From positions 1 to 8,669 of the forward strand of contig JASHUK010000078.1 in the NCBI GenBank assembly GCA_030040055.1: a stretch of DNA of 8,669 nt, read 5' to 3'. The notes beneath the pieces were generated by a model. It did not search any database, was not told the DNA's origin, and saw only the letters and a list, made by a program, of their open reading frames with translations. This stretch comes from Nitrososphaerales archaeon. GTDB lineage: Archaea; Thermoproteota; Nitrososphaeria; Nitrososphaerales; Gagatemarchaeaceae. A program made the position numbers and the translations under genes. Below, in pieces: positions 1-6,510 of this stretch (the first letter of the stretch is position 1; the number at the start of each line of letters is the position of its first letter).

Positions 1-1074
1 GAGGTCGAAGGTTTCGCTGGCGCGAATCGCCTTCGATTCACTGATCGAGGGATAGCAAAACTGCAGCCCTGCCGACCGGAGGGGCTCCAGGAGTTTCAGG
101 TAGGCGAGATAGAACTGGACCTCCCTGTCGAATCTGCGGACCGTCGAGTCGAGGAAGCTTGCCTGTTCCTTGCAGTATCCCGCGAGCCTCTCGAAGAGAT
201 CGGGGTACAGTTGGGCCACAAGGCCCACGACCTGTTCTTCCACGGTGTTCATGTCGAGAAGCAGGTGACGAGAGCCGTCCCAGGCGACCTGTCCGACGAC
301 TTCTCCCTCTCGGAACCTCTCGAACGTCTCTCTCACGTCTGCGCTGTAGTCGGGCTCTCCTTCATGCTTGCTGACGCTCACGCGCAAGTCTTGTATGTGG
401 ACGCGGTAGGTTATCTCGGAAAGCTCTCGCTTGAGCTGCCTCGCTCCTGTTTGGAGAGCCGCGTACCCTTCGGACGACTCGTAGCCCCGAAGGAAGTCCA
501 GGAGGCCGCGCAGGGCGCGTGAGGACGGGCCGTCCTGGGATAGATCGCTCCGGAGGGCACCCACCGCTCCGCAGTAGGCGTCGACCGCCTCCAGGAACCA
601 GCTCATCTTCTGGTACTCGTTGTGGACCTTTCCGGCGTTGGCGAGGCGCCGCCGCATTTCGCGCATGCTCCCCGCGAACGACTCCACATGGCCGCGAAGT
701 GAGCCTGCCTCAAGGTCCCTCATCACTTCCTGGCGATAGGAGATGGAGTCGAGGTCTTGCAGAGGGTGGCAGAAGAAGGGCGCTAGGTCGTACTCCTCCC
801 GGCCGTGGATGAGTGAGTCCACAAGCTGGTCAAGGTTGAGGTCGCGGAAGAATGGCGGCGTCCCTCCGCGGTCTGGCTCCGCTCCGCCCGTGGCCCTCGG
901 AAACAGGATGCTGCCCGGGAAGGGCCCGCCCACGGCGGCGTCGCCCGGCCCACGCTGCTCGGTAGAGCTCGTGCGGTCGTCGACCGGACCGGGGCTCGCC
1001 ACGGTCGCTGAGGATCCCTCAGTCAAGCCTGCGCCACCGGCGCCAACTGCTGCCCTGCCGTGCTCGCCCGACAT
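1..1074 (-). CDS. MutS-related protein (MutS core/lever-domain region), 3' end beyond the left edge
   Basis: The reading frame is open from an ATG at 1092 to the window edge (364 codons) and lacks its C-terminus. Counted from that ATG, residues about 1-60 are Gly/Ala/Pro/Ser-rich and probably disordered. From residue 61 (SILFP, then FFRDLNLDQ at 81-89) the protein matches, from memory, the N-terminal half of a stand-alone MutS-related family common in bacteria. Supporting blocks are YDLAPFF, YRQEVMRDLE, DYSADVRETFERF and LQFCYPSISES. This half is the helical core/lever region; the MutS ABC-type ATPase would follow to the left of the window. No mismatch-recognition domain I is visible, so it is not a canonical mismatch-repair MutS. 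I prefer the second ATG (1074): the TATA box centre is 37 nt upstream of it, as for the Nudix gene, but only about 18 nt from the first ATG. A GTG at 933, just before the conserved core, is another option. It probably acts on DNA; its substrate is unknown. Confidence 0.8.
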   Translation of the reverse strand, partial: MSGEHGRAAVGAGGAGLTEGSSATVASPGPVDDRTSSTEQRGPGDAAVGGPFPGSILFPRATGGAEPDRGGTPPFFRDLNLDQLVDSLIHGREEYDLAPFFCHPLQDLDSISYRQEVMRDLEAGSLRGHVESFAGSMREMRRRLANAGKVHNEYQKMSWFLEAVDAYCGAVGALRSDLSQDGPSSRALRGLLDFLRGYESSEGYAALQTGARQLKRELSEITYRVHIQDLRVSVSKHEGEPDYSADVRETFERFREGEVVGQVAWDGSRHLLLDMNTVEEQVVGLVAQLYPDLFERLAGYCKEQASFLDSTVRRFDREVQFYLAYLKLLEPLRSAGLQFCYPSISESKAIRASETFDL

Positions 1075-1092
1075 GCTCGGTCGAACCTGCAT

Positions 1093-1106
1093 GTAACTGC
1101 GGTTAC
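1093..1106. promoter_or_regulatory. Palindromic operator-like site, copy 1 (MutS-related gene)
   Basis: Fourteen bases form an interrupted palindrome, GTAAC-TGCG-GTTAC, directly between the TATA box and the start of the MutS-related gene. Copy 2 at 2475-2488 is the exact reverse complement, including the non-palindromic four-base spacer. Read in the direction of the minus-strand gene it is GTAACCGCAGTTAC. Its place between the TATA box and the expected transcription start is typical of a repressor site. The binding protein is unknown. Confidence 0.65.
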
Positions 1107-1114
1107 ATATATAT
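1107..1114 (-). promoter_or_regulatory. TATA box of the MutS-related gene
   Basis: ATATATAT stands out in G+C-rich surroundings and abuts the palindrome. An archaeal start site is expected about 26 nt downstream, near 1084, which lies between the two candidate ATGs and favours the one at 1074. The 102-base gap between the preceding gene's stop and the palindrome (1107-1208) otherwise holds nothing I recognise: no T-run, hairpin terminator or RNA gene. Confidence 0.5.
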
Positions 1115-1208
1115 CCTATCGAGCCGTCCAGCCCACCGTCGGTCCCGGTGCCCGTGATGAAGCGCCCGGCGGCGCACGATGCCTGGCTTGCTAGGTCCCT
1201 GGTTCCCT

Positions 1209-1889
1209 TCAGCCGCGTGCGGCCCGTCTCAGCCATCTCTTCTGGCGCTTCCTTTCGGCCTGCTCTAGGAACCTCGTGAAAGCGTGGCTCCCCGGACCGG
1301 GAGATGCCACCCTGTCCAACCCCGGGTATTTTGCGTCCTCCAGCCAGCTCTTCGAGAGCGCGATTGTCCTAAGGGAAAGCCCGGGGGCTCCCTTGCTCGG
1401 CCACTGGACGGTCAGGACCTTGCCTTCCTTCAGGCTGCCATATGTCCTTCGCCAGGACAAGGAGCTCGGTGGCTCCGGCGCTCCCTCGTTTCCGGCGTCT
1501 GACACGCGGACGTCCGCCCCCGGCGCACGGTCCAGCTGCTCCAGCACGAACCGCATGAGACGCGCGAGGACATGCTCGGGGAGCTCCGCCTCAAGGCTCT
1601 GCGCGCGCACGTAGTCATGGCGCCCGCACAGCTCTGGAAGGTCGGTGTATCCGACCACCCGCCATGAACTCTCCCTCTCGACCCTGTCGGCGAGCGCGGC
1701 GATCAGGTAGGAGGAGTCCCCTCTCCAGGCGAGCCAAAGCCTTGACGCGTCTTCCTGGGCGAGCTGCAGGGACTCTCTGCGCCTGCCGAACACCTCCAGT
1801 GCCCTTGCCCGAAACGCCGCGGAAGCCCCGGGCTCCTGTCCGGACCCTCCGCCTTGGTCTGTTCCATCGTCGATGCCCACGGCTACCAT
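1209..1889 (-). CDS. Hypothetical protein, 226 residues, coupled to the Nudix gene
   Basis: I do not recognise this protein. Its ATG overlaps the stop of the upstream Nudix gene by 7 nt (ATGGTAG), which implies translational coupling in one operon and supports it being real. Residues about 1-25 are Gly-rich and look disordered. Residues about 26-122 contain probable helices (for example LEVFGRRRESLQLAQ, and LPEHVLARLMRFVLEQL at 103-119). A polar linker runs from about 123 to 145. A second part contains a likely beta region (KVLTVQWPSKG at 157-167, LSLRTIALS at 171-179), then a strongly basic tail (residues 212-226, seven Arg and two Lys). There is no signal peptide or membrane segment, so it is probably cytoplasmic. 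The basic tail would suit nucleic-acid contact, but that is inference. Confidence 0.7.
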   Translation of the reverse strand: MVAVGIDDGTDQGGGSGQEPGASAAFRARALEVFGRRRESLQLAQEDASRLWLAWRGDSSYLIAALADRVERESSWRVVGYTDLPELCGRHDYVRAQSLEAELPEHVLARLMRFVLEQLDRAPGADVRVSDAGNEGAPEPPSSLSWRRTYGSLKEGKVLTVQWPSKGAPGLSLRTIALSKSWLEDAKYPGLDRVASPGPGSHAFTRFLEQAERKRQKRWLRRAARG

Positions 1890-2461
1890 CCGGCCCGGCC
1901 GCGCCTTCCTCCCGCCCGCGCGACGTCCCGGAGCACCGTCCTGATGACCTGGGGGACCTCCGGCAGCCCTCTTGAAACATCCATCCAGACGGAGTCGATT
2001 GCCTCCCTGGTGGGGAGGGGTTCCGCGGAACCCCTGAGCGCCCCCCGGTAGACCACGATTACGTAGTGCAGTGGCCAGGGACCGTCACTTGCGAAGTCGT
2101 CGTAGACCCCGGCTAGCCCGTCAAGCTCGACTTCGACTCCAAGCTCTTCGCGGGCCTCCCTCTTCGCGGCGTCGCCCACAGTCTCCCCACGCTTGACGTA
2201 CCCTTGAGGGAGGACCCACAACCCGTTGTACGGCTCCTCGCGCTCCCTGATCAGGAGCACCTTCCTGCCCCGCAGGACGGCCACCGAGGCGACCACCCTG
2301 ATCTGCGCGTCGAAGTTCTCGCTTCTCGCGACGCCTACCTCTCGGCGCGGAGGAGGCCTGGGTTCGGAGGTCCTTTGTGCCGAGTAGGCAGAGCCTTCGC
2401 CGGGCGCTTCGTGCTCCCTCTCCGCCGGTGCGTCCGTGCCTGATCGTGAGATGCGGGACAT
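1883..2461 (-). CDS. Nudix family hydrolase
   Basis: Nudix enzymes cleave a nucleoside diphosphate linked to another moiety, using divalent metal. This 192-residue protein has a complete Nudix box at residues 87-109: G87, E93, then REAREELGV (101-109), with the metal-binding glutamates at E102, E105 and E106 of the REXXEE core. The preceding strand and loop (VLLIREREEPYNGLWVLP) and the later strand (HYVIVVYRG) fit the fold. Residues about 1-50 are a charged, Pro-rich extension outside the domain. The substrate cannot be told from sequence; ADP-ribose, dinucleoside polyphosphates or oxidised nucleotides are all possible. The open frame continues upstream over the divergent phosphatase gene, but the ATG at 2461 is chosen because it lies 37 nt from the TATA box and just past the palindrome. 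It heads an operon with the unknown 226-residue protein. Confidence 0.88.
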   Translation of the reverse strand: MSRISRSGTDAPAEREHEAPGEGSAYSAQRTSEPRPPPRREVGVARSENFDAQIRVVASVAVLRGRKVLLIREREEPYNGLWVLPQGYVKRGETVGDAAKREAREELGVEVELDGLAGVYDDFASDGPWPLHYVIVVYRGALRGSAEPLPTREAIDSVWMDVSRGLPEVPQVIRTVLRDVARAGGRRGRAGW

Positions 2462-2474
2462 GTCCGCTTCGACT

Positions 2475-2488
2475 GTAACCGCAGTTAC
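2475..2488. promoter_or_regulatory. Palindromic operator-like site, copy 2 (Nudix/phosphatase divergent region)
   Basis: GTAACCGCAGTTAC, an interrupted palindrome with 5-bp arms, is identical on the opposite strand to the site at 1093-1106. It lies between the TATA box and the expected start of the Nudix transcript. For the phosphatase gene it lies upstream of the TATA box. One bound regulator could therefore repress the Nudix side and leave alone or activate the other side. Confidence 0.65.
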
Positions 2489-2494
2489 GTGGGA

Positions 2495-2502
2495 ATATAT
2501 AA
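2495..2502. promoter_or_regulatory. Shared bidirectional TATA box
   Basis: ATATATAA on the plus strand reads TTATATAT on the minus strand, so it can serve both divergent genes. Start sites about 26 nt away on each side (near 2525 and near 2472) would leave short leaders of roughly 6 and 11 nt before the phosphatase ATG (2531) and Nudix ATG (2461). No second AT-rich element is present in this 69-base divergent region. Confidence 0.5.
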
Positions 2503-2516
2503 CCCAGACCGCGGCT

Positions 2517-2521
2517 GGAGG
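2517..2521 (+). promoter_or_regulatory. Ribosome binding site of the phosphatase gene
   Basis: GGAGG lies 9 nt before the ATG at 2531 and decides the start. An in-frame ATG at 2489 would sit upstream of the TATA box and is not a plausible start. Confidence 0.5.
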
Positions 2522-2530
2522 ACGCCGGAA

Positions 2531-3226
2531 ATGAACGTGCTCTTGATCTCGGACGTCCACTCGAACCCTCTGGCGCTGGAAGCCGTCTTGGGGACCGCGG
2601 TGTATGACGATGTGCTGTTCATGGGGGACGTAGTCGACTACGGGCCGTTCCCCTTCGAAGTCCACGAGATGCTCAGGCATGTGCGAGCCAAGAGGGTCTT
2701 GGGCAACCACGACGCGGCGGCCGCGTTCGGGCTTGACTGCAGGAGCAGCCCCAAGGCGTACCAGGCTGCCGTGAGGACGAGAGAGCGGATCACCCTGCAG
2801 AAGATGCCGAGGAAGGCCCTTCAAGCCCTGGGAAAGGCGCAAAGAACTCTCGACCTGACTTACGGGGACCTTAGGGTCAGGGCGATCCATGCCTCCCCCG
2901 GCGACGAGCTCTACCGGTACATATCGAAGGAAGAAGCCGCGAGCCTGGAAGTCAGGGGGACGGATCTCTTACTGCTGGGGCACACCCACGTGCCGTACGA
3001 GGTCAAGGATGGCATACGGTGGATTGTCAACCCGGGCAGCGTAGGCATGCCGAAGGACGGAGACCCTAGGGCGTCGTACGCCGTGCTCGACACCTCGAAG
3101 AGGGAGGTCATGTTCGGGAGGGCGTCCTACGACGTGGAACGGACCATAGCCGCGCTTCGTGAGCTCATCGGCGACGAGCCCCGGGTCTTCGACTTCCTGG
3201 CGGGCACGCTCCGGACGGGAAGATGA
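2531..3226 (+). CDS. Calcineurin-like metallophosphatase, YfcE/MJ0936 family
   Basis: This protein of 231 residues should be a soluble phosphatase or phosphodiesterase with two metals in the active site. All family motifs are present in order: SDVHSN (D8, H10), GDVVDYGP (D33), GNHD (N59, H60), a metal histidine at H120 (IHASP), GHTHVP (H151, H153), and the closing NPGS strand (167-170). The length fits the Metallophos_2 group to which MJ0936 and YfcE belong; members hydrolyse small phosphodiesters in vitro, but the natural substrate is generally unknown. The start is the ATG directly after a GGAGG site and the TATA box. It is divergent from the Nudix gene and followed after 3 nt by a Usp-like gene, so those two are probably cotranscribed. 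Confidence 0.9.
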   Translation: MNVLLISDVHSNPLALEAVLGTAVYDDVLFMGDVVDYGPFPFEVHEMLRHVRAKRVLGNHDAAAAFGLDCRSSPKAYQAAVRTRERITLQKMPRKALQALGKAQRTLDLTYGDLRVRAIHASPGDELYRYISKEEAASLEVRGTDLLLLGHTHVPYEVKDGIRWIVNPGSVGMPKDGDPRASYAVLDTSKREVMFGRASYDVERTIAALRELIGDEPRVFDFLAGTLRTGR

Positions 3227-3229
3227 GGC

Positions 3230-3712
3230 GTGCCTCCCCGACTCCACCCCGCGCCCGCCGGGGCGGCCTCCGAAAGACGAGAGAAGGGAGGGCGACCGAT
3301 CAGGCTGCTGCTCGTGGGATACGACGGCTCGGAGCAGGCTGAGCGCGCCCTGGACTTCGCCATAGAGTTGGCGTCGCACGAGACGGACTCCGAGATCCAC
3401 GTCGCGTACGTCGTCCAGAAGCCGGGCGGGATACCCGACCCCGTCCCTTCAGAAGTGATGGACGCGCTTACCAGAACAGGGAACGAAGCGCTCAGGAACG
3501 CCGAGCGGACTGTGAGGAAGAGCCTCCAGAGAGCGGTGGTCCACCTCGAGGTCGGGAGCCCGGCAGAGAGGCTGTTCGCCCTGGCGACGACCCTGGAACC
3601 TGACCTAGTCGTCTTGGGCACCCTCCGCCCCTCGGCGCCGGAACGGCTCCCGGGCTCGGTCCCTTCCCGCTTCCTGAAGTCTCGCAGATACCCGCTTCTT
3701 GTCGTCCCCTGA
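3230..3712 (+). CDS. Universal stress protein (UspA) family
   Basis: The Usp alpha/beta fold starts at residue 25 with RLLLVGYDGS (the conserved Asp is D32) and ends with the strand YPLLVVP. The C-terminal nucleotide loop reads G130-T-L-R133, eight residues, then G142-S143. In ATP-binding Usp proteins the pattern is G-x2-G-x9-G(S/T), so the second glycine is replaced by arginine and the spacing is one shorter; ATP binding is uncertain. The only standard start codon before the first strand is the GTG at 3230, 3 nt after the phosphatase stop, which adds a 24-residue Pro/Arg-rich leader not typical of the family. An SD-like GGAGG lies 7 nt before the ATC at 3299, exactly where the domain begins, so the true start is unclear. 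The role is probably stress-linked signalling, not more precisely known. Confidence 0.85.
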   Translation: MPPRLHPAPAGAASERREKGGRPIRLLLVGYDGSEQAERALDFAIELASHETDSEIHVAYVVQKPGGIPDPVPSEVMDALTRTGNEALRNAERTVRKSLQRAVVHLEVGSPAERLFALATTLEPDLVVLGTLRPSAPERLPGSVPSRFLKSRRYPLLVVP

Positions 3713-3715
3713 CGC

Positions 3716-5767
3716 CTAGCCTACGGTGGCCATGACGTACAGCAGGACGAAGACGAGCGCGAGCATGATGTAGATGATGTAGACCCCGAGCTTCCCCGGC
3801 ATCGCCTTCCTGCTCACGTACGCCGACAGCCCGAGGGTCCACCGGGACAACGCGTCGTAGAACCTCTTGAACACGTCGAGAACTTCCAGCTCGACGACGT
3901 ACTCCTCAGGAGACAGTATCACCGCGCGCCTCACGGCCCCGACGCGCACCACGCTCTCCTTCGTCCTGAAGAGGAACCTCAGCATGATCCTGATCGGCGT
4001 GCTGTAGCCGAACGAGTTGTAGAGCTCCGCGGGACCGGCGGGCTCCGCGCCGGCGAACCAGCCCTTGGTCCTCCTCGTCCTCCAGGGACCGCCGAGCCTC
4101 GTGATTGCGAATGGGACGGAGAGCAGGCCGACCATGAACACGGCCGTGAACGTGGGGGAGAACCCGCCGAACGGGCTGCCCGACAGTATGACGAAGCCGG
4201 CGGGGACGCCGAGGAGGCCGGTCACGAAGGTGCCGAACACGTTCGCCTGCAGCAGCTGCGACGCGGCGTCGGAGGCCAGGAAGAAGATCGCGGGGGCGGC
4301 CACCCCCACGCCGACGACCAGGGCGAGGAAGTAGAGGAGGCTCCCCCCTATCAGGTCCCTCGCTCCGGCGCCCTTCCCTGACTCTTCCTCTCTCGCCCGG
4401 CCGCTGAACGACCAGAGCACCCCGTACCCGTAGACCTTGGTCATCGCAACCACGATGATTCCTGCGGCCAGCGCCGTCACGGCGCCCACGAGCGTCCCTA
4501 CTATCTGGCTGGTCAGGTCTCCAAACCTGAAGGACTGGAACAGCACCTCGAGTATCATCCACTCCGAGACGAACCCGGCCAGGGGCGGGACGGCCGCGAG
4601 CGAGAAGACCGTGAGGGCGCCAGCGAGGCGGACGGGGCTGCTCCCCCGTTCGTCAGCCTCGTTGCTGCTGTTCAGGTCGAAGCTCCGCTTGACCTTGCTG
4701 ACCCACCCGTTGATGAGGAACAGCGAGGCCTTCGAGACCGAGTGGGAGAATGCGTGATAGAGCGCGGCGATCATCGCGAAGTCCGCGAGCAGCGTCAGAT
4801 GGTAGTAGGAGGCGAGAAGGTAGGCCCCTATCGCCACCACTATCAGACCGTTGTTTTCGATGGTGCTGTACGCGGGGAGCCCTTTGGTGTGCTCGGAGAC
4901 CGAGGCGAAGAGCGCCCCGAGGAGGGCGGAGACTCCCCCTACAACGAGAGCGAGCCACCCCCACCACAGCTCGTACTGGCCGAGGTGGGAGACAACGGTG
5001 ATGAGGCCGTATACCCCCATGAGGGTCAGGGTGGCGGAGAGCAGGGCCGACGCGTTGGAGGGGGCGCTGGAGTGCGCGATTGGCAGCCACTCGCTCATGT
5101 GGAAGGGGGCGATGCCCATCTTGAGGCCGAACCCGACTAGCGCCGTCACAAAGATCCACGAGGCTATGGGACCCACGGCTGCGGGGGCGGCGGGACCGAG
5201 GAAGTCGAAGCTGCCCGCGGAGGAGAAGAGCCCCGCGAAGGCCAGCATGATGAAGACGCTGCTCCCCACCCCGAACGCTAGGAAGAGGAAGGCGGCGTTC
5301 CGCACGCCATCCCTGTTGCCCTTGCCCTCGAGAATCATGAAGAACGACGCTATCGTCATCGTCTCCCACCCCACGAGGAAGGTGATGCCGTCGCCGCTCA
5401 GAAGGATCAGCGCCATCGAAACAACCGTCAGGAGGAGGAGAGAGGAGAGAGTGCTGGGGTAGTCGTCGTCGTACCGCACCGAGTACAGGCAGGTCCCAAT
5501 CCAGACCAGGGAGGAGATCAGCAGGAAGTACGAGCTAAGGGGGGAGACGACCAGCTGCGCCGAGGTCGTGGGGGTGACCTGCCACAGCTTGACCGTCAGG
5601 CTCCCTCCTCCGACCAGGACTAGGAGCGACAGCAGGACGCCCACCGCGGAGCCCGCGACGCCGAGGGCGTAGGCGGCCTTCTTCGACACAGGCCCGACCC
5701 CTATCCCTGCCGCGAACGCGGCGAAGAGCGCTACGACCAGGCCGGAAAGCGCGCCCGCGGCTATCAA
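3716..5767 (-). CDS. HyfB/HycC-like antiporter subunit of a hydrogenase-related membrane complex
   Basis: A 683-residue polytopic membrane protein of the Mrp/NuoL-N-M family. In group 4 hydrogenases the HyfB/HycC subunit carries proton or sodium translocation. Probable membrane helices run through most of the chain, and a last helix lies near the C-terminus (YIIYIMLALVFVLLYV). Channel residues are visible: E135 in GWETM, K216 in GLKMGIAPFH, AHSSAPSNASALLS (232-245), K295 in HTKGLPAYS, K346 in HSVSKASLF, E402 in FVSEWM, and K444. From memory, a lysine often follows the AHxxAPS helix in HyfB; here that place is L249. The C-terminal ELYNSFGYSTPIR block is typical of HyfB/HycC. I chose TTG at 5767: its TTGA overlaps the small-subunit stop, AAGGAGG (5778-5784) lies 10 nt upstream, and the first helix follows at once. 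A GTG at 5845 would overlap the upstream gene by 82 bases. Confidence 0.88.
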   Translation of the reverse strand: MIAAGALSGLVVALFAAFAAGIGVGPVSKKAAYALGVAGSAVGVLLSLLVLVGGGSLTVKLWQVTPTTSAQLVVSPLSSYFLLISSLVWIGTCLYSVRYDDDYPSTLSSLLLLTVVSMALILLSGDGITFLVGWETMTIASFFMILEGKGNRDGVRNAAFLFLAFGVGSSVFIMLAFAGLFSSAGSFDFLGPAAPAAVGPIASWIFVTALVGFGLKMGIAPFHMSEWLPIAHSSAPSNASALLSATLTLMGVYGLITVVSHLGQYELWWGWLALVVGGVSALLGALFASVSEHTKGLPAYSTIENNGLIVVAIGAYLLASYYHLTLLADFAMIAALYHAFSHSVSKASLFLINGWVSKVKRSFDLNSSNEADERGSSPVRLAGALTVFSLAAVPPLAGFVSEWMILEVLFQSFRFGDLTSQIVGTLVGAVTALAAGIIVVAMTKVYGYGVLWSFSGRAREEESGKGAGARDLIGGSLLYFLALVVGVGVAAPAIFFLASDAASQLLQANVFGTFVTGLLGVPAGFVILSGSPFGGFSPTFTAVFMVGLLSVPFAITRLGGPWRTRRTKGWFAGAEPAGPAELYNSFGYSTPIRIMLRFLFRTKESVVRVGAVRRAVILSPEEYVVELEVLDVFKRFYDALSRWTLGLSAYVSRKAMPGKLGVYIIYIMLALVFVLLYVMATVG

Positions 5768-6465
5768 GGCGATGCCGCCTCCTTCGCCGACCTTCCCGTA
5801 GCAAGAAGCAGCCCCTCCAGGATCTGGACCGGAGACGGCGGACACCCCGGGATGACGACGTCGACCGGGATGACGCCCGCCACCGGCGAGACGAAGCTCT
5901 CGGTGCCCTGGAACACCCCCCCGCTTATCGCGCAGGCCCCTGCCGAGATGACCAGCTTAGGCTCGGGCATGCTCTCGTACGTCCGTTTGAGGACGTCGAC
6001 CATCGACCTGTTCAGCGCCCCGACGACGACCAGGGCGTCCGCGTGCTTGGGGGAGTTCGTGAAGAATATGCCCAGCCTCGTGAGGTCGTAGTACGGGCTC
6101 GCGAGGTTCAGCACCTCGAGGTTGCAGGCGTTGCACGAGCCCACGTCGATCATCAAGACGTGTAGGGACTTCTTGAACACGCGCTGCTTCTTGGCGAGCT
6201 CTTGCGGGTCTGCCGCGGCCAGCCGGGCCATCAGCGCTGCCCGCAGCCTCTCACCGCCCTCGTCGAACTCGAAGCCCGCGCTCGAGCAGCGCCGGCAGAA
6301 CACGCACTTGCCCAGGTCGATCCTCTTCAGGTCGGCCCTGATGGCGCCCGTCGGACACGCCTCCTCCCCTGCTGGCCACTCGGAGGAGTCGACGGCCCGG
6401 GGCGGGACGGAGCGTCCCGGGACCTCGCTCGGGGTGGGCTCCCTGCCCGGAAAGCCGCTGGTCAC
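5764..6465 (-). CDS. Fused ferredoxin-HyfI/NuoB-like iron-sulfur small subunit
   Basis: This 233-residue electron-transfer subunit joins a reduced HyfH-type ferredoxin segment to a HyfI/NuoB-type domain. In the ferredoxin part only C37 (CPTGAI) and C54-x2-C57-x2-C60 remain. In a two-cluster ferredoxin, the fourth Cys of one motif joins the first three of the other, so these four can hold exactly one [4Fe-4S] cluster. From about residue 100 comes the small-subunit domain with all four ligands of the proximal cluster: C111 and C114 (GSCNACNLEV, hydrogenase-like CxxC instead of the complex I CC pair), C178 (GACA) and C208 (GCPPSP). GTG at 6465 is the first standard start. The frame upstream, from a CTG at 6507, encodes VWVLRGIKKGIVTSGFP, which looks like the usual N-terminus of such ferredoxin subunits, so the real start may be there. 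It overlaps the HyfB-like gene by 4 nt. Confidence 0.88.
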   Translation of the reverse strand: MTSGFPGREPTPSEVPGRSVPPRAVDSSEWPAGEEACPTGAIRADLKRIDLGKCVFCRRCSSAGFEFDEGGERLRAALMARLAAADPQELAKKQRVFKKSLHVLMIDVGSCNACNLEVLNLASPYYDLTRLGIFFTNSPKHADALVVVGALNRSMVDVLKRTYESMPEPKLVISAGACAISGGVFQGTESFVSPVAGVIPVDVVIPGCPPSPVQILEGLLLATGRSAKEAASP

Positions 6466-6510
6466 GATGCCCTTCTTTATCCCGCGCAGGACCCAGACTC
6501 TAGGCAGTCT

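Noticed and set aside
159..1096. Four plus-strand open frames over the left end
   Set aside because: They lie antisense to the MutS-related frame, overlap one another in different frames, and have Arg/Pro/Ser-rich low-information products.
1107..1208. Possible tRNA, small RNA or terminator between the unknown gene and the MutS-related gene
   Set aside because: I looked for a cloverleaf, a T-run and a stable hairpin and saw none; only the TATA box is supportable.
2462..2890. N-terminal extension of the Nudix frame to 335 residues
   Set aside because: It would run over the divergent phosphatase gene and past the TATA box and palindrome; the extra residues match nothing and the Nudix box is complete without them.
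3906..5804. Several open frames of about 90-240 codons overlapping the HyfB-like gene in other frames
   Set aside because: Arg-rich shadow translations of the membrane protein's codons, without start signals or recognisable motifs.
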